This document shows positions 34,463 to 42,361 of a stretch of 64,000 nt of DNA, in pieces (position 1 is the stretch's first letter; the number at the start of each line of letters is the position of its first letter). The notes under the pieces are model-generated. The model saw only the letters and a program-made list of their open reading frames with translations. It made no database searches and was not told the DNA's origin. A program made the position numbers and the translations under genes. This DNA is from VGDP01 sp964530335 (lineage in GTDB: Bacteria; Pseudomonadota; Alphaproteobacteria; SP197), in contig CAZGYG010000006.1 in NCBI GenBank assembly GCA_964530335.1, positions 1-64,000 of the forward strand, given 5' to 3'.

Positions 34463-35269
34463 TCAGCGACCCTTGAAGCGGGGCGGTCGCTTCGCGGCGA
34501 AAGCCTCGGGGCCTTCCCTGGCGTCCTCGGAGCGCAGCGCCCGATCGTAGAGCGCGAACCGACCCCGGCGCATGGCGTCGAAGATGGCGATCGGATGGCT
34601 CCCCTCGCTCTCGGTCACGATCTGCTTGATCGCTTGAACGGCCAGCGGACCGCCCTGGCAGATGCTGGCCGCCTGTTCGCGCGCCCGCGTCATCACGTCC
34701 GCCGCGGGGACGACCGCGTTGACCAGCCCGAAATGCAGCGCCTCGGCGGCCGTGAGGCGCCGGCCCGTCAGCAGCATCTCAAGCGCGATGTTGCGCGGCA
34801 GGCGGCTGGCGAGCCGCTGCACCCCGCCCGCGTCGGGAAGCAGCCCCACCTTCACTTCCGGCACGGCGAACGTGGCGTGGTCGGCGGCGATGACGATGTC
34901 CGAGGCCAGCGCGATCTCGCAGCCGCCGCCGAACGCCATGCCGTTGACCGCCGCGATGACCGGCTTGTAAAGGCCCGGCAGCTCGGTGATGCCGCCGAAG
35001 CCGCCGACGCCGAACGGGCCGCCGGGACGCAGGTCGGCGAAGCTCTCGGGATCGGCGTCAGACTTGAGATCGAAGCCGGCCGAGAAGAACCTGTCGCCCG
35101 CGCCGGTGACGATGCCGACCAGAAGCCGCTCGTCGTCGCGCAGGCGCGCGAAGGCTTCGCCGAGCGCGCGGCTGGTCGCCGCGTCGATGGCGTTGGCCTT
35201 GGGCCGGTCGATCGTGATCTCGATGACCTTGCCGTCGATCTTCGTCGCGACCCCGGACACGGCGCTCAC
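34463..35269 (-). CDS. Enoyl-CoA hydratase, crotonobetainyl-CoA hydratase (CaiD)-like
   Basis: A 268-aa crotonase-fold protein. The oxyanion-hole segments are FFSAGFDLKS and AFGGGCEIALASD, with the catalytic glutamate region PEVKVGLLPDAGG. Its N-terminal DRPKANAIDAATS and C-terminal SEDAREGPEAFAAKR with a final KGR resemble E. coli CaiD strikingly (compared from memory), though generic enoyl-CoA or alicyclic hydratases (BadK) cannot be excluded. GTG 35269 overlaps the stop of the acyl-CoA dehydrogenase as GTGA; GTG 35260 is possible. It is last in a six-gene operon. Confidence 0.82.
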   Translation of the reverse strand: MSAVSGVATKIDGKVIEITIDRPKANAIDAATSRALGEAFARLRDDERLLVGIVTGAGDRFFSAGFDLKSDADPESFADLRPGGPFGVGGFGGITELPGLYKPVIAAVNGMAFGGGCEIALASDIVIAADHATFAVPEVKVGLLPDAGGVQRLASRLPRNIALEMLLTGRRLTAAEALHFGLVNAVVPAADVMTRAREQAASICQGGPLAVQAIKQIVTESEGSHPIAIFDAMRRGRFALYDRALRSEDAREGPEAFAAKRPPRFKGR

Positions 35270-36429
35270 CCGGCGTCGAGGATGAAGGGCAGGCCCTGCT
35301 TCTCGAGGTAGCGGCCGATCAGCATCTTCTGGATCTGGTTCGTACCGTCGAAGATCTCGAACGCCTTGACGTCGCGCATCATCCGTTCGAGCGGATACGC
35401 CTTGCTGAGCCCGTTGCCGCCCAGCACCTGAACCGCGTCGGTGGTGATGCGCATGGCCGCCTCGGTCGCCACCAGTTTCGCCATGGCCGCGTAGGTGCTG
35501 GCGCGCCGGGTATGGTCGTTCGCCAGCAGGTCCATGGCGGATTCCCACAGGCTGCGCGCCGCGGCCAGCCGCGCGGTCATCTCCGCCAGCAGGAACTGCA
35601 GGCCCTGGTGCTGAATGATCGGCTTGCCGAACTGCACGCGCTCGCCGGCGTAGGCGACCGCCAGCCTGAGCGCCCCCGTGGCGACCCCGATGGCCATGGC
35701 GGCGCAGTTGAGCCGCGCCTCGTCCAGGGTGATCATCGCGACCTTGAAGCCCTCGCCCTCCTCGCCCAGCCGGTTGCCCAAGGGCACCGGGGCGTCGTCG
35801 AAGAACAATGGGGTCGTGGGGCTGCCGCGCAGGCCCAGAAGGTCCTCGTCGGGTCCCCACGTGAAGCCTGGCGTATCGCGCGGGACCAGGAAGGCGGAGA
35901 TCCCCTTGTGGCCCGCGTCGCGATCCGTCTTGGCGAAGACCACGAACACCTCGGCGACGGCGCCATTGGTGCACCACGCCTTACGGCCGTTGAGGACATA
36001 GTGGTCGCCGCGTCGCTCGGCGAAGGTCGTGATGCTCGCCGCGTCGGACCCTGCGGCCGGCTCGGACAGGCTGAAGGCCGGGACGATCTCGCCGGAAGCG
36101 ATCCGCGGCAGGTATGCGCGCTTGAGGTCCTCGGAGGCGGCCTGCACGATCGGCGTGGTCGCGTCGCCGCAGTTGGAATAGATCAGCGAGAACGTCGCGC
36201 TGTCGCGGGCCAGGCGTTCGGCGATCAGGAGCGGCGTGACCACGTCCAGCCCGCTGCCGCCGAAGTCTTCGGGTATCCACAAGCCGAACAGGCCCAGCTT
36301 TCCCGCTTCGGCGTAGAGGTCGCGCGGAAAGGCGCCGGTGCGGTCGATCTCGGCGGCGCGCGGCGCGACCTTGTCGCGCGCGAACCGGTCGACCGTCGCG
36401 AGGATTTGGCGCTGTTGCTCCCTGTCCAT
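35266..36429 (-). CDS. Acyl-CoA dehydrogenase
   Basis: A 387-aa FAD enzyme with the three-domain family layout: an N-terminal helical domain, LSEPAAGSDAASITT and WCTNGAVAEVFVVF in the middle, and a C-terminal helical domain with VQVLGGNGLSKAYPLERMMRD. At the position of the usual catalytic glutamate (YEGT motif of medium-chain enzymes) it reads IFDGTNQIQ, that is Asp. Together with the neighbouring BadH-like SDR and hydratase this suggests oxidation of a branched, cyclic or carnitine-like acyl-CoA rather than a simple fatty acid. An electron-transfer flavoprotein partner is expected but not encoded nearby. Confidence 0.87.
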   Translation of the reverse strand: MDREQQRQILATVDRFARDKVAPRAAEIDRTGAFPRDLYAEAGKLGLFGLWIPEDFGGSGLDVVTPLLIAERLARDSATFSLIYSNCGDATTPIVQAASEDLKRAYLPRIASGEIVPAFSLSEPAAGSDAASITTFAERRGDHYVLNGRKAWCTNGAVAEVFVVFAKTDRDAGHKGISAFLVPRDTPGFTWGPDEDLLGLRGSPTTPLFFDDAPVPLGNRLGEEGEGFKVAMITLDEARLNCAAMAIGVATGALRLAVAYAGERVQFGKPIIQHQGLQFLLAEMTARLAAARSLWESAMDLLANDHTRRASTYAAMAKLVATEAAMRITTDAVQVLGGNGLSKAYPLERMMRDVKAFEIFDGTNQIQKMLIGRYLEKQGLPFILDAG

Positions 36430-36441
36430 GACGACACCCGC

Positions 36442-37191
36442 CTAGATCATCACCAGCCCGCCGCTGACGCTGATGGTCTGGCCGGTGATGTAGTCGGCGT
36501 CGCGCGACAGCAGGAAGCTCACGGCGCCGGCCTGGTCTTCCGGCTGGGCCACCCGGCGGAACGGGATCAGGCGGACCATGCGCCGGATCAGCTCCGGGTC
36601 CTCCTCGATCTCCGCCTTCAAAAGCGGGGTCTCGGTCGGCCCGGGGGAGACGCAGTTGACGTTGATGTTGTGGCGCGCGTGCTCGCGGGCGAGGCTCTTG
36701 GCGAAGGCGATGATGCCGCCCTTCATGGCCGAATAGACGACCTCGCCGCTGGTGCCGACGCGCCCCGCGTCCGACGCGAAGTGCACGATCTTGCCGCGCT
36801 TGCGTTCCACCATCCCCTTCAGCACGGCGTGGGTCACGTAGAGGACCGATTCGAAGTTGATCGCGATCACCTTGCGCCAATAGGCCGAGTCCTCGTCGAC
36901 GAAGCGCGACGTGCCGACCCAGCCGATGACGTTGACCAGCGCCTCGATGGGTCCCACGTCCCGTTCGACGCGCGCGACCGTCTCGCGCGCGGCCCGCTCG
37001 TCCGTTTGATCGCAGGGCCACGAGGTCAGCCGATCGGCGCCCTTGGTGACCTTCCCGCGCAACTCCGCCAAGCCGGCCTGGTTGATGTCCATGACCGCGA
37101 CCTTGAAGCCATCGGCGAGCAAGCGGCCGACCACCGCCTGACCGATGCCGCCGGCGCCACCCGTGACCAACGCAACCTTGGACTCCGCCAT
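36442..37191 (-). CDS. SDR oxidoreductase, BadH-like (2-hydroxycyclohexanecarboxyl-CoA dehydrogenase type)
   Basis: A 249-aa classical short-chain dehydrogenase: TGGAGGIG nucleotide-binding motif near the N-terminus, the NVIGW strand and the catalytic YSAMK. The surrounding FASDAGRVGTSGEVVYSAMK and the ending GQTISVSGGLVMI closely follow BadH of the cyclohexanecarboxylate pathway (from memory). The ATG at 37191 has GGGAGGG upstream. It would oxidise a 3-hydroxyacyl-CoA made by the neighbouring hydratase. It lies in mid-operon with 11- and 12-nt gaps. Confidence 0.83.
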   Translation of the reverse strand: MAESKVALVTGGAGGIGQAVVGRLLADGFKVAVMDINQAGLAELRGKVTKGADRLTSWPCDQTDERAARETVARVERDVGPIEALVNVIGWVGTSRFVDEDSAYWRKVIAINFESVLYVTHAVLKGMVERKRGKIVHFASDAGRVGTSGEVVYSAMKGGIIAFAKSLAREHARHNINVNCVSPGPTETPLLKAEIEEDPELIRRMVRLIPFRRVAQPEDQAGAVSFLLSRDADYITGQTISVSGGLVMI

Positions 37192-37202
37192 TCCACCCTC
37201 CC

Positions 37203-38045
37203 TCACAGCCCGAACACGCGGGCGGCGTTTTCGTAAAGAAACTTTTCCATGGATCGCGGCTTGAATCCCAGCGCCGCGATCTGGTCGAGCGCCTCCTTGT
37301 GCCCGATCAGCGGATAGTCCGTGCCGAACATAACCTTGTCCTGCCCGAACGAGTTGATGAACTTGACCAGCTCCGGCTTCCAGTATTTCGGGGCGTGCGC
37401 GGACGTTCCCAGAAACACATTGGCGTGGCGGCGGGCGATGGCGATCGCCTCCTCGGTCCACGGCCACCCGGTATGGGTACAGACGATGGCCAGGTCCGGA
37501 AAATAGAGCGCGACCTCGTCGAGGTAGACCGGGCGCCCGGGTTCGATCGGCATCAAGTCGAGGGTCGTACCCATCGAGATGACGACCGGGACGCCGAGCT
37601 CCTGGGCCTTGGCATAGTACGGAAAGTAGTGCGCGTGGCTGGGCGGGACGCGATAGCCGTGGGGGTGGATGTGCAGCCCCTTGAAGCCGTGCTCGCGCAC
37701 CGCTACCTCGAGCGCCTGGACGCCCTTCATGCGCTCGTAGATGTTGACGCCGAACAGGCCGAAGACCCGGCCCGGCGCCTGGCGCTGGAGCGCCACCACC
37801 TCCGCCACGGTCGTGTTTTCGAGCAGGCGCTGCTGCTGGATCGACCAGGTCTTGACCGCGCAGATCAGCAGCTTCTCGACCCCCAGATCGTCCATCCGCC
37901 GCATGAACTCGGGCGTCTCGTAGCCGACGAAGTTCCCGACCCGGCCGACCTGCTCCCAGCGGCTGTGCTCCTCCTCGTTCTCGAGGTAGTTCTTGCGGAT
38001 GCCGGCCGGCGAGAAGTCGTTGCACAGAATATCGATGACCTTCAT
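37203..38045 (-). CDS. Amidohydrolase 2 family metal-dependent hydrolase/decarboxylase
   Basis: A 280-aa TIM-barrel protein of the ACMSD/gamma-resorcylate-decarboxylase group. Barrel segments GLHIHPHGY, VCTHTGWPWTEEA and the late aspartate in MFGTDYPLIG (metal site) are clear. The usual N-terminal HxH metal pair is not obvious: the sequence begins MKVIDILCND, so the metal site may differ. In this operon it could act as the hydrolytic ring- or side-chain-cleaving step that BadI performs elsewhere, or as a lactonase; this is inference. Confidence 0.75.
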   Translation of the reverse strand: MKVIDILCNDFSPAGIRKNYLENEEEHSRWEQVGRVGNFVGYETPEFMRRMDDLGVEKLLICAVKTWSIQQQRLLENTTVAEVVALQRQAPGRVFGLFGVNIYERMKGVQALEVAVREHGFKGLHIHPHGYRVPPSHAHYFPYYAKAQELGVPVVISMGTTLDLMPIEPGRPVYLDEVALYFPDLAIVCTHTGWPWTEEAIAIARRHANVFLGTSAHAPKYWKPELVKFINSFGQDKVMFGTDYPLIGHKEALDQIAALGFKPRSMEKFLYENAARVFGL

Positions 38046-38053
38046 CGCGCCCC

Positions 38054-38800
38054 TCAAAGACCGCGGTTGACGCCGCCGTCGACCAGCAGGTTCTGGCCGG
38101 TGATCGAGCCCGCGTCGGCGGACAGCAGGAAGGCGACGGTCGCCGCCAGCTCCGCCATGGTCACCGCGCGCTCCATGGGAATCGTCCGTCGTACCGCGTC
38201 GCTCAGCGGCCAGTTCTCGACGAATCCCGGCAGAAGGTTGTTCATGCGGATGCCGTCGCGGGCGTAGCGGTCCGCGTACAGCTTCGTGTACGAGGCGAGC
38301 GCCATGCGCAGCGTCCCGGAAACCGGGAAGATGAGCCGCGGCTCGGGCGCGACGAACGTCGAAACGTTGACGATCGACCCGCCGCGCTGCTCCCGAAGGA
38401 CCGGGGTCACGGCGCGGGCCATGCGGACGACGTTGAGGAAGTAAAGCTCGACCCCGAACAGCCACGCCTCGTCGGGAATGTCCACGAGCGACCGCTCGAG
38501 GTCGGGGTCGTAGGCCGGTCCCGAGACGTGCAGGCTCTGGTTGTCGCGGCCGGTGTTGTTGACCACGCCGTCGACGCGCCCGTAGGTCGCGAGCGCGAGC
38601 CGGACCACGGCCTCGAGGTCGTCGGGCTCGGTGACCGAGCCCTGCATGCCGACCCCGCCGAGCTCGCGGGCAAGCTCGACCACGGTCGCGGAACGAGCCA
38701 TGAGCACCACACGATGGTCGCGCTCGGCCAAACCGTTCGCGAGCGCCGCGCCGATCCCCCGGCTTGCCGCCGTGACGATGGTCACGGGTCCTTCCGCCAT
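38054..38800 (-). CDS. Atypical SDR family protein lacking the YxxxK motif
   Basis: A 248-aa Rossmann-fold SDR with an N-terminal TAASRGIG motif (about 10-17), NNTG (about 81-84) and GQNLLVDGG near the C-terminus. Where the catalytic tyrosine and lysine should be, the sequence reads PVSGTLRMALASYTKLYAD: there is no Tyr-x-x-x-Lys in register. Related proteins with this deviation exist in alphaproteobacteria. It may use another residue, or serve as a non-classical reductase or structural partner. It lies 3 nt after the ligase gene. Confidence 0.75.
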   Translation of the reverse strand: MAEGPVTIVTAASRGIGAALANGLAERDHRVVLMARSATVVELARELGGVGMQGSVTEPDDLEAVVRLALATYGRVDGVVNNTGRDNQSLHVSGPAYDPDLERSLVDIPDEAWLFGVELYFLNVVRMARAVTPVLREQRGGSIVNVSTFVAPEPRLIFPVSGTLRMALASYTKLYADRYARDGIRMNNLLPGFVENWPLSDAVRRTIPMERAVTMAELAATVAFLLSADAGSITGQNLLVDGGVNRGL

Positions 38801-38803
38801 CGC

Positions 38804-40150
38804 CTAGCGCGCGTGCGCGCGCTGGTCGAGCCAGCGCCGGGCCTTGTACTCGCTGCGCGCCAGATCGCCCGGCGCCAGCACATCGACCAGGAAGCGGATG
38901 CCCACCTTGCGCTGCACGGCTTCGGCGAGGTGCCGCTCGTAGCCGCCGATCTCGTCCCGCGCCAAGGACCGCTTGGGCATGACCCGAAGCGTCGCCACGT
39001 CGGCATGACGGTCGTCGGACGTGAGCACGACTTGATACTCATCCACGATCGCGTCGGCGAACACGACATCGTCGATGGCCTGGGGCCAGATGTTGACGCC
39101 CTTGACCTTCTTCATGTCATCGAGCCGGCTGATCGAGGCGACCTCGACGCCGGACAAGGGCCGCCCGCAGGCGCACGAAGCGTGGGACCGAAAGATACCG
39201 CGGTCGCGGGTGCGGCAGCGCACCAGCGGCGTGTCGGTGTGATAGAGGCTGGTGATGACGATTTCGCCGGCCTCGCCATCCTCGACATGGCGGCCCGTCT
39301 CGGGATCGATCACCTCGGTCAAGACCATGGAATCGATGTTGTGCAGCATCCCGGGCCGCGCCGCCGTGCCGATGCCATGCTCGCAACTGAACATGTGGTC
39401 GTTGCCCGACTGGGTCGAGCCGTAGCGATCATAGACCTTGGCGCCGAAGGCCTGCTCCAGGCGCTCGAGCCACGGATAGCCCGAGCCTTCCGCGCCCGTC
39501 AGCAGCACCTCGATCCCGAGCGACGATGGGTCAGTCGGGCAAACCGCCGCGAGGTGCCCGAAGTAGGACGTCGTGCCGAACAAGGCGCGCGGGCGATAGC
39601 GCTCGATCAGCTCGATCTTCTTGCGGACATCGTAATTGCCGACCGGGAACACCGTGAGGCCCGACGCCACCGCGCCCTGAAACTCGCAGCGGCCTCCGGC
39701 CATCATGGTGACCGGCAGGGTCAGGAACACGCCATCCCCCCGCTTCAGTCCCGACCAGCGGACATGAAACCCGTAGATGTGGCCGGTCTGCTCGAATTCC
39801 GCCGCGGTCTGGACGTGCACCTCGACGCCCTGTCCGGTCGTCCCGCTCGTGTTCGCGATGACGAGCGGGCAACCGAGGCCCAGGGCATGGCTGTGCCGCA
39901 ACCCAAAGGGCGGGGCCTTCTCCTGGTCGGCGATGAAGTCCTTCTTCTCGACGGTCGGAACGCGCTGGCGGAAATCGGCGACGGACGCGACGAGATCGGG
40001 CGTCACCTTCGCCTTCCGCCACGCCTCGCGGTAAAACTCGTTCTCGTGCCAGGTCTTGCGCAGAAGCTGCATGAGCCGCCGCGCCTGAAGCGCGAGCAAC
40101 GCATCCCGAGTCAGTCCCTCGACGCTCGGATCGTGGATGCGCCGTTCCAT
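38804..40150 (-). CDS. PaaK-like phenylacetate/aryl-CoA ligase family protein
   Basis: A 448-aa AMP-forming ligase of the phenylacetate-CoA ligase branch. The P-loop is NTSGTTGQG, AMP-binding segments include YDRYGSTQSG and TSLYHTDTPLVR, and a CACGR zinc-ribbon-like motif and the C-terminal lid DDMKKVKGVNIWPQAID follow. PaaK-type enzymes activate aromatic or related acids as CoA thioesters. ATG 40150 is used because the longer frame (from 40345) overlaps the divergent CoA-transferase gene. It is first in the operon 40150 to 34463 and likely supplies the CoA thioester. Confidence 0.85.
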   Translation of the reverse strand: MERRIHDPSVEGLTRDALLALQARRLMQLLRKTWHENEFYREAWRKAKVTPDLVASVADFRQRVPTVEKKDFIADQEKAPPFGLRHSHALGLGCPLVIANTSGTTGQGVEVHVQTAAEFEQTGHIYGFHVRWSGLKRGDGVFLTLPVTMMAGGRCEFQGAVASGLTVFPVGNYDVRKKIELIERYRPRALFGTTSYFGHLAAVCPTDPSSLGIEVLLTGAEGSGYPWLERLEQAFGAKVYDRYGSTQSGNDHMFSCEHGIGTAARPGMLHNIDSMVLTEVIDPETGRHVEDGEAGEIVITSLYHTDTPLVRCRTRDRGIFRSHASCACGRPLSGVEVASISRLDDMKKVKGVNIWPQAIDDVVFADAIVDEYQVVLTSDDRHADVATLRVMPKRSLARDEIGGYERHLAEAVQRKVGIRFLVDVLAPGDLARSEYKARRWLDQRAHAR

Positions 40151-40280
40151 GCCCGCGCCGATTCCCTGCCCCTGGACGACGTCGTTACTAATGCAGAAAC
40201 CTTCCGCGCTGGCAATCGGGTCGGTAGATTGTCGACGGGACCGGCGGCGCAGCACGGAATCGGGAAGCGCGAGGGGCGCG

Positions 40281-41456
40281 ATGATCGAATCGGGAGGCAC
40301 CGGGTTTCTGACGGGCACCCGGGTTCTGGACCTGACGCAGTTCACGCCCGGGCCCTACGCGACGCTTCTGCTGTCGGACTTCGGCGCGACGGTCCTGAAG
40401 GTCGAGCCTCCGGCCGGCGATCCGCAGCGCACCGACGGGCCGGCCGACAGCGATGGGTTGTCGGTCTGGTACAAGCTGATCAACCGCAACAAGGACGTGG
40501 TGCGGCTCGATCTCAAGTCGGCCGAGGGCAAGGACGTCTTCGCGCGCCTGTTGCAACGCGCCGACGTCCTGGTCGAATCCTATCGACCCGATGTGCTGTC
40601 GCGCCTGGGGTTTCCGCGGGACCGCATCACGGCGCTCAATCCCGGCCTGATTCACTGCGCGCTCTCCGGATGGGGGCAGACCGGCCCCTACCGCCTGCGC
40701 CCGGGCCATGACCTGAACTACATCGCCTTCGGTGGCGGGCTCGTTGCGTCGGGCACGGCGGAAGCCCCGGTCATCAGCCACCTCACGGTCGCCGACTGGG
40801 CCGGAGGATTGCTCGCGGCGACGACGATCCTGGCGGCCCTCGCCGGTCGGCGGCGGAGCGGTGGTGGCTGCTTCCTCGACGTGAGCCTGGCCGAGGCCGT
40901 GATGTCCTGGCTGAGTTTCGATCTGACCGGCGAGCTGCGGCCCGGGTTCGAATCGCGTCGCGCGGCAAGCACGTACAACGGTGGACTCGCCTGCTATCAG
41001 ATTTATCGCACGGCCGATGACCGGTTCGTCACGCTCGGCATCATCGAGGCGAAGTTCTGGCGCAACTTCTGCGCGGCCGTTGGGCAACCCTCGTGGGTCG
41101 AGCGTCAGGCCGAGCCCGTGCCGCAGCATGCCCTGATCGCCGAGGTCGCCGCGCTATTTGGTACCCGCACGCTCGATCAATGGAACGCGCTGCTCGATCC
41201 GATCGAGACCTGCTACCACCCGGTGCTCGAGTTTTCCGAGCTCATGCGGCATCCGCACGTACAGGCCCGGCGCATGGTCGAAACGTCCGATGGCCAGGAC
41301 CCGACCGCCGAGGTCCTCTTGCCGCTGTGGCTCGACGGGCGCCCACCGCCCGGCCGCCGGCCGCTTCGCGAGCTGAGCCTCGCCGAGGTGCGGCGCGACT
41401 GGCGCCTCGAGTCCCAGCCTGCCACCGACCCGGTCGCGCAACCGACCCCGAAGTGA
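40281..41456 (+). CDS. CaiB/BaiF family CoA transferase
   Basis: A 391-aa class III CoA transferase. The N-terminal GTRVLDLTQFTPGPYATLLL and DFGATVLKVEPPAGDPQR, the catalytic aspartate in PGHDLNYIAFGG and the LDVSLAEAVMSWL segment are diagnostic. It would move CoA from a donor to an acid such as carnitine, a bile acid, an arylsuccinate or the substrate of the divergent operon. ATG 40281 has AGGGG a few bases upstream. It is separated from the PaaK-like gene by 130 nt of shared divergent control region. Confidence 0.85.
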   Translation: MIESGGTGFLTGTRVLDLTQFTPGPYATLLLSDFGATVLKVEPPAGDPQRTDGPADSDGLSVWYKLINRNKDVVRLDLKSAEGKDVFARLLQRADVLVESYRPDVLSRLGFPRDRITALNPGLIHCALSGWGQTGPYRLRPGHDLNYIAFGGGLVASGTAEAPVISHLTVADWAGGLLAATTILAALAGRRRSGGGCFLDVSLAEAVMSWLSFDLTGELRPGFESRRAASTYNGGLACYQIYRTADDRFVTLGIIEAKFWRNFCAAVGQPSWVERQAEPVPQHALIAEVAALFGTRTLDQWNALLDPIETCYHPVLEFSELMRHPHVQARRMVETSDGQDPTAEVLLPLWLDGRPPPGRRPLRELSLAEVRRDWRLESQPATDPVAQPTPK

Positions 41457-41516
41457 CATGATGGCCCGGCCGGGGCGTCGCGCACGCCCCGGGTGAACCC
41501 AACATGGGAGTAAGCC

Positions 41517-41807
41517 ATGGCCACGTACATCGCCCTGATGAACTGGACCGACCAAGGCATCAAGACCGTCAAGGAATCGCCCAAGCGTTCCGAACTGGCG
41601 CGGGCCGTCGCCAAGAAGCTCGGCTGCGAGCTCACGAAGTTCTACATGACGATCGGAAGCTACGACATGGTGGCCTTCATCAAGGCGCCCGACGCCGAGA
41701 CGGCAGCGAAGTTCCTCCTGAGCATCGGCGGCGCGGGCAACGTGCGCACAACGACGCTCAGGGCGTTCTCGGAGGACAGCTACAAGCGCATCGTCGGCAG
41801 CCTGTAG
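41517..41807 (+). CDS. GYD domain protein
   Basis: A 96-aa protein with the ferredoxin-like GYD domain. The family signature is here IGSYDMVAFIKAPD (about 47-60), with N-terminal YIALMNWTDQGIKTVKESP. GYD proteins are widespread, small and functionally undefined; some sit beside catabolic or oxidoreductase genes as here. ATG 41517 is preceded by GGGAG. Confidence 0.85.
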   Translation: MATYIALMNWTDQGIKTVKESPKRSELARAVAKKLGCELTKFYMTIGSYDMVAFIKAPDAETAAKFLLSIGGAGNVRTTTLRAFSEDSYKRIVGSL

Positions 41808-41817
41808 CGGCAAACGC

Positions 41818-42288
41818 ATGGACGGCGACCGGCAGCTCCTGGTCGTCGCCCACGCGCCGTCGGCCAACACCCGCCGGCTGATCGAGGCGGTCGAGGACGG
41901 CATCCGGTCGGCCGAGGCGGCGAGCGTGCGCTGGCGGGTCATGCGCCCGTTCGACGCCGGGCCCGACGACGTGCGCGGCGCCCGCGCGATCATCCTGGGG
42001 ACGACCGAGAACCTCGGCTACATGAGCGGGGCGCTCAAGGACTTCTTCGACCGCGTCTATTACCCGTGCCTCGAGCACACCCAGGGACTGCCCTACGCGC
42101 TCGTCATCCGCGCCGGGCACGACGGCACCGGCACGCGGCGCGGCGTCGAGACCATCGTGACGGGCTTGCGCTGGCGCGCGGTGCAGGAGCCCGTGGTCCT
42201 GAGGGGCCCGTGGCAGGAGGCGTTCCTCGAGCCCTGCCGGGAGCTCGGCGCCGCGATGGCCGCCGGGCTCGACGCCGGGGTGTTCTGA
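41818..42288 (+). CDS. Flavodoxin-like NAD(P)H:FMN reductase family protein
   Basis: A 156-aa flavodoxin-fold protein starting LLVVAHAPSANTRRLIEAV, with the FMN-contact segment GTTENLGYMSGALKDFFDR (about 61-79). It could supply reduced flavin, or be a quinone or azo reductase. It follows the GYD gene by 10 nt. Its last 13 codons (42250-42288) are duplicated, about 90% identical, at 44282-44320, where no gene body precedes them. Confidence 0.78.
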   Translation: MDGDRQLLVVAHAPSANTRRLIEAVEDGIRSAEAASVRWRVMRPFDAGPDDVRGARAIILGTTENLGYMSGALKDFFDRVYYPCLEHTQGLPYALVIRAGHDGTGTRRGVETIVTGLRWRAVQEPVVLRGPWQEAFLEPCRELGAAMAAGLDAGVF

Positions 42289-42361
42289 AACCCCCTCGCC
42301 CTTGGCACGGGCGATCGATTATGGTGCTCGCCCGCGCCACCCGGAAGGAACGATTGCCGCC

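Noticed and set aside
34463..35977. 504-codon frame continuing the hydratase upstream into the acyl-CoA dehydrogenase
   Set aside because: The N-terminal 236 codons are a shifted frame of the acyl-CoA dehydrogenase; the hydratase starts at GTG 35269.
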